Shown here: in pieces, positions 6,974 to 10,572 of the stretch | Layout of the letters: every line of letters starts with the position of its first letter | Numbering within the stretch: position 1 is the first letter of the stretch | NCBI GenBank assembly: GCA_026415275.1 | Contig: JAOAHK010000011.1 | Location: 1-10,572 of the forward strand | Length of the DNA: 10,572 nt | Direction: 5' to 3' | Origin: Anaerolineales bacterium | GTDB taxonomy: Bacteria; Chloroflexota; Anaerolineae; Anaerolineales; UBA4823 | Made by a program: the position numbers and the translations under genes | Notes under the pieces: model-generated | What the model saw: only the letters and a program-made list of their open reading frames with translations | What the model was told of the DNA's origin: nothing | The model's database searches: none

Positions 6974-6989
6974 GTTAATGATTATTAAC
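6974..6989. promoter_or_regulatory. Operator-like palindrome GTTAAT-N4-ATTAAC
   Basis: GTTAAT (6974-6979) and ATTAAC (6984-6989) are exact inverted copies separated by GATT, about 87 bases before the sensor gene start. The size and AT-rich half-sites fit a dimeric repressor or activator site. No regulator is encoded in the window, so the assignment rests on symmetry alone and could be chance in AT-rich DNA. Confidence 0.3.
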
Positions 6990-7075
6990 CTATCAATATT
7001 GTCTTTAAATCGAGCTGAAGACAAGGATAAAATAAGTACGATTTATCCATGGTTCGTTAGGTAGACCATAAAACA

Positions 7076-10000
7076 ATGAGTCAGATGAATCAGAAGGAAC
7101 TTTTTAGCGGTGTTCTAAAGGCGAAGGGTTCTCTTTTAGAAGAGAACCTTCAATCATTGCTCGAAAATTTTCCCGACGGTTTTGTTCTGAACCAGTGGTT
7201 GCGCAATGATCAAGGAAAAGTCATCGATTATGTCATCCTTGCGGTAAATTCCCGGTTTGAAAAAATTGTTGGCAAGGATGCTAACCAGCTTTTGAATAAG
7301 CGCAGCACAGAAGCGTTCAATGTAGAGGCACCCCCTTTCATCGAAAATTTTCTAGATTTGTTAAGTGCGGATACACCAAGCGTCAATTTTGACTCTCCCG
7401 TAACACCTTGGCAGCGTTATGTTACTGTTAATGCTTTTTCTTTGGATTCCGATTTCTTTGTAGCACTCTTTCGGGATCAAACTTCCTATAAGAAAGCTGC
7501 AAAAGCCCTTGAAAGAGGAATTCAAATCTTCCAGAAATTCATCCACACTGTTCAGGATGGCATCATCATCGTAGATTTGCAAGGCAGAGTCCAGTTTTGG
7601 AATCAAGCTGCTGAACGAATTTTTGGCTATACAAAAGATGAAGCATTGGGAAAACTCATCGATCACCTTATCATCCCTCCCGAAAGCCAAGCATGGGTAG
7701 ATGAAAATTGGGAAAAATTCATTCAAAACAACCTGAAGGAAAGGGAGGGATTAACGTTTGAGTTCGAATGTTACACAAAAAATAGAAACCGGATCGCTGT
7801 TGAAGTATCCCTTTCCCTGATGAGCATCGACGACGAATGGCTGGGAATTGCTATCGTGCGCGATGTTGTCGAACGCAAGCAGGCAGAAGCAAATCTTAGA
7901 CGGCGCGATTCAATCCTAACAGCGGTAAGCTTCGCTGCCGAGCGTTTGCTCCAAACTGCATATTGGAAAGATGTGATTCAAGACATCCTTGCCACTCTAG
8001 GCCTTGCCACCGAAGTGGACCGGGTTTACCTTTTCAAGAATGACGAGCCTCAAACAGAAAACGAGGTTTATATAAGCCAACTCTACGAGTGGGTTGCCGA
8101 CGGTATTACACCGCAAATTGACAATCCTGATTTGCAACATTCGCCCTTACGCCAAAATGGCTTCGGGCGCTGGGTCGATCAACTGAGCAAGGGCGAAGCG
8201 TTGTTTGGTCCGATTTCAGATTTCCCACTATCGGAACAAGATTTTTTACGTGCCCAAGATATTCTCTCCCTCGCCGTAGTGCCGATCTTCGTTGAAGATC
8301 GCTGGTGGGGCTTTATCGGGTTTGATGATTGTCATACCAACCGCCCTTGGAGCCAACCAGAAATCGACGCCCTGCGCGCCGCCGCAAACTTAATCGGCAC
8401 AGCCATTCATCGCCAAGCGATGAGTTCGCAAATTCAACAAAGCGAAAAGCGGTATCAAAACTTGGTTGAACAGTTGCCGGTTGTGGTTTATGTTGCCAGA
8501 TTGACTCCTCAGGGCGCGCTCCAAGCAGAATATATCAGCCCGAATGTCAGCCAACTGTGTGGCTATAACCCGCAGGATATTCTGAGAGAGCCCTACCTTT
8601 GGATCCAGCGGATTCACCCTGAAGACCGAGCAAAAGCAATAGCGGTCTATCGTCACCATTTATCCGAAAAAACCGCTTGGGATCAAGAATATCGATTAGT
8701 GAGGCGCAATGGAGAGACCATCTGGGTTAGAGAACAAGCAATCCCAATTTTTGATGTTCAAACCAACACCTTGAGAGCCCAAGGTATTATTCAAGATATC
8801 AGTTTGCAGAAGCGCCGCCAATTGGAGCAGCAAGCCGCCCAATTGGTTCATCAAGCGCTTCAAGGGGATGATACCTTAGATACTCTCCTAGAACGTTTGC
8901 TTGCCGCAGTCATTCACGCCATTCCCAACGCTGAGAAAGGCAGCATCCTGCTGAGCAGCGATGGAGGACAATTGAATTTTCGAGCCTTGTATGGCTATCA
9001 AGATCCCCGCATCTGGCAGATTAGCTTCCCGCTTACTGCGGGTTACTCTGCGAAATCTTTCCAACTGCGTCAGCCTTTGATCATCCCAGATGCAATCGGC
9101 GATGAGACCATTCGTTTCGATGGGGAACTCGAAGAAATGATGCAGGTTCAAAGCGCAATTGTTGCGCCGCTCATGCTTCACGATCAAGCCATCGGTGTCA
9201 TTGCGGTGGATAACTGCACTCGCAAGAACGCATTTTCTGCAGATGATCTGCACTTCCTTAATCAAATCGCTTCCACCGCTGCGCTTGTTGTCGAAAACAT
9301 TCGTCTTTTGGATGAAACCCGCACACGGCTGAGGGAGCTAGAGCTGATTGCAAACCTGAGTTATGCGCTGCGCGCTGCCAAAGATCACAGCGAGGTGGTT
9401 TCGATTCTCCTCGACCATTTGCTTAGCGGGTTGCAAATGAGTTCTGCTGCAATCCGCCTGTTCGATCCTGATACTGGAAAACTCATTTATGAATCAATCC
9501 GAGGTTATTGGAAAACTGTCAACGACTTTATTCATTGCTTCGGAATAGAGCAAATGATGATCTTGAGAGAACAGCAAGGTTCAATCCTAACCGAAAAAAA
9601 CGATATTTGTCAAACATCCGATTTTTGCCCTTGTCGATCCTTAGCCGCTGTAAACTTAATCGCCCAAGAGCACAACGTTGGTGAATTGTTTGTCTGCCGG
9701 CAGAGTAAAATCTCGGAACAAGATTTACATCTATTAGAAGCTATTGCGGACATTGCTGCCAACGCGCTCTATCGGGTAACCCTATATGAACAGACCGAAA
9801 AGCAATTGCGTCATCTCACCTCCCTCTTTGCTATCTATCGAGCAATCAGCAATCGGCAGGACTTGGGTACAATTTTGAAGATCATTGTGCAAGAAGGTCG
9901 TCGGCAGCTCGCGGTCGATGCACTGGCAATTCATATTCACGAACCTAAAAGCAATCAATTGAACTTTATTGCCGGCGATGGGTTTCGCACTGATTTCATC

Positions 10001-10572
10001 AAGGACGCACGTGTGAACCTTGGGCAGGGTATGATGGGCAAGTCTGCTAAAGAGAAAATCCCTATATACACGCCCAATATTTACCGTGCAGGCGCGCCTA
10101 TGGTGAGCACAAAGCTATGCCTTGAGGAGGGATTTATTGCCCATCACGTTACGCCAATAATCATTCAAGATCAATTAAAAGGCACACTGGAAGCTTTTCA
10201 CCGCGCTGAATTCGATCCACCCGAAGACTGGCGTACTCTTTTTGAGGCGTTTGCATCTCAAGCGGCCATTGCCATTGACAATACACAATTGTTTGAAGAC
10301 ATCCAACAAACAAATTTACAGTTATCCATCGCCTATGATGCTACTCTTGAAGGCTGGGCAAAAGCGATGGAACTGCGCGACCAAGAAACACTCGGTCACT
10401 CGAACCGAGTTACAGAACTGACCTTACATATCGCAGCGGAAATGGGACTCCCCAACGACCAAATGATCCATTACTGGCGAGGGGTGCGTTTACACGACAT
10501 CGGCAAGATGGCAATCCCAGATCAGATTCTTCTCAAACCTGGCCCTCTTAATGAACAAGAATGGGAAATGAT
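7076..10572 (+). CDS. Giant cytoplasmic multisensor PAS/GAF HD-GYP protein (3' end beyond window)
   Basis: An uninterrupted frame from ATG 7076 runs off the window after 1165 codons. Approximate layout: PAS 22-140, PAS 150-272 (DGIIIVD, NQAAERIFGYT, IVRDVVERKQAE), GAF 285-447, PAS 458-580 (YISPNVSQLCGY, WIQRIHPEDR, RNGETIWV), GAF 598-745, GAF 752-905, GAF 912-1075, then HD-GYP from about 1085. The HD-GYP part shows GHSNRV (H1108), the metal-binding pair H1140/D1141 in HDIGKMAIPD and ILLKPGPLNEQEW. The GYP signature itself lies past the end. HD-GYP domains hydrolyse cyclic di-GMP, so this is probably a phosphodiesterase controlled by several intracellular signals. No signal peptide or membrane segment is visible. 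An in-frame TAG at 7058 precedes the start and only a weak AGGT site lies before it. The third GAF has a cysteine cluster (C845, C851, C853). It is transcribed divergently from the malic enzyme operon. Confidence 0.92.
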   Translation, partial: MSQMNQKELFSGVLKAKGSLLEENLQSLLENFPDGFVLNQWLRNDQGKVIDYVILAVNSRFEKIVGKDANQLLNKRSTEAFNVEAPPFIENFLDLLSADTPSVNFDSPVTPWQRYVTVNAFSLDSDFFVALFRDQTSYKKAAKALERGIQIFQKFIHTVQDGIIIVDLQGRVQFWNQAAERIFGYTKDEALGKLIDHLIIPPESQAWVDENWEKFIQNNLKEREGLTFEFECYTKNRNRIAVEVSLSLMSIDDEWLGIAIVRDVVERKQAEANLRRRDSILTAVSFAAERLLQTAYWKDVIQDILATLGLATEVDRVYLFKNDEPQTENEVYISQLYEWVADGITPQIDNPDLQHSPLRQNGFGRWVDQLSKGEALFGPISDFPLSEQDFLRAQDILSLAVVPIFVEDRWWGFIGFDDCHTNRPWSQPEIDALRAAANLIGTAIHRQAMSSQIQQSEKRYQNLVEQLPVVVYVARLTPQGALQAEYISPNVSQLCGYNPQDILREPYLWIQRIHPEDRAKAIAVYRHHLSEKTAWDQEYRLVRRNGETIWVREQAIPIFDVQTNTLRAQGIIQDISLQKRRQLEQQAAQLVHQALQGDDTLDTLLERLLAAVIHAIPNAEKGSILLSSDGGQLNFRALYGYQDPRIWQISFPLTAGYSAKSFQLRQPLIIPDAIGDETIRFDGELEEMMQVQSAIVAPLMLHDQAIGVIAVDNCTRKNAFSADDLHFLNQIASTAALVVENIRLLDETRTRLRELELIANLSYALRAAKDHSEVVSILLDHLLSGLQMSSAAIRLFDPDTGKLIYESIRGYWKTVNDFIHCFGIEQMMILREQQGSILTEKNDICQTSDFCPCRSLAAVNLIAQEHNVGELFVCRQSKISEQDLHLLEAIADIAANALYRVTLYEQTEKQLRHLTSLFAIYRAISNRQDLGTILKIIVQEGRRQLAVDALAIHIHEPKSNQLNFIAGDGFRTDFIKDARVNLGQGMMGKSAKEKIPIYTPNIYRAGAPMVSTKLCLEEGFIAHHVTPIIIQDQLKGTLEAFHRAEFDPPEDWRTLFEAFASQAAIAIDNTQLFEDIQQTNLQLSIAYDATLEGWAKAMELRDQETLGHSNRVTELTLHIAAEMGLPNDQMIHYWRGVRLHDIGKMAIPDQILLKPGPLNEQEWEM

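Larger units (their letters stand above)
6513..7075. other. Long divergent intergenic region
   Basis: These 563 bases separate the malic enzyme operon (leftward) from the large sensor gene (rightward) and are visibly richer in A+T than the flanking genes. I find no supported small gene or tRNA and no riboswitch I can name. The region must hold the promoters of both directions, but I see no strong -35/-10 pair. It contains two stem-loops (6757-6784, 6934-6964), an operator-like palindrome (6974-6989), and a looser 7-bp inverted pair ATTAGTG/CACTAAT (6603-6609 and 6643-6649). Confidence 0.7.

Noticed and set aside
6513..7075. c-di-GMP riboswitch upstream of the HD-GYP gene
   Set aside because: It was considered because of the gene's function, but I could not find the conserved core of a GEMM-type riboswitch. 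The visible hairpins do not match that layout.
8888..9265. Minus-strand open frame inside the PAS/GAF gene
   Set aside because: The plus frame is continuous and domain-rich over this stretch, so the antisense frame is a shadow.

Overview
The window is bacterial, of moderate GC content by eye, with compact operons, Shine-Dalgarno sites of the AGGAGG type and frequent GTG/TTG starts. It holds no mobile element, RNA gene or CRISPR array that I can recognise. The protein set is a Cache-domain kinase, REC-first hybrid kinases and a very long PAS/GAF/HD-GYP sensor. Together these would fit an environmental, metabolically versatile lineage such as Chloroflexota (Anaerolineae-like). That placement is a guess from gene style and not from a marker gene.

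Region 1 (1-4030, + strand) is a tight four-gene signalling operon. It encodes a stand-alone receiver protein, a 158-residue protein made only of a tandem ACT module like the C-terminal regulatory part of aspartate kinase, a membrane Cache-HAMP histidine kinase, and a soluble REC-histidine kinase. Spacings are 6 nt, 22 nt and an 8-nt overlap. No DNA-binding or enzymatic output domain is visible, so the genes look like a phosphorelay whose output lies elsewhere or upstream of the window. The ACT protein is the unexpected part, since it suggests an amino-acid or other small-ligand input to the relay.

Region 2 (4031-6512, - strand) is a two-gene operon convergent with region 1. A 452-residue malic enzyme is followed by a thioredoxin-reductase-fold flavoprotein in which both cysteines of the redox-active CxxC are replaced by serine. 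The malic enzyme makes NAD(P)H, and the flavoprotein presumably uses a nicotinamide cofactor for something other than thioredoxin reduction. A 12-bp perfect inverted repeat lies between the two convergent operons.

Region 3 (6513-7075) is a long AT-rich divergent intergenic stretch with at least two stem-loops and one short operator-like palindrome. Region 4 (7076 to the window end, + strand) is the first 1165 codons of a giant cytoplasmic sensor: PAS-PAS-GAF-PAS-GAF-GAF-GAF-HD-GYP. It probably ends in c-di-GMP phosphodiesterase activity, but the window stops inside the HD-GYP domain.
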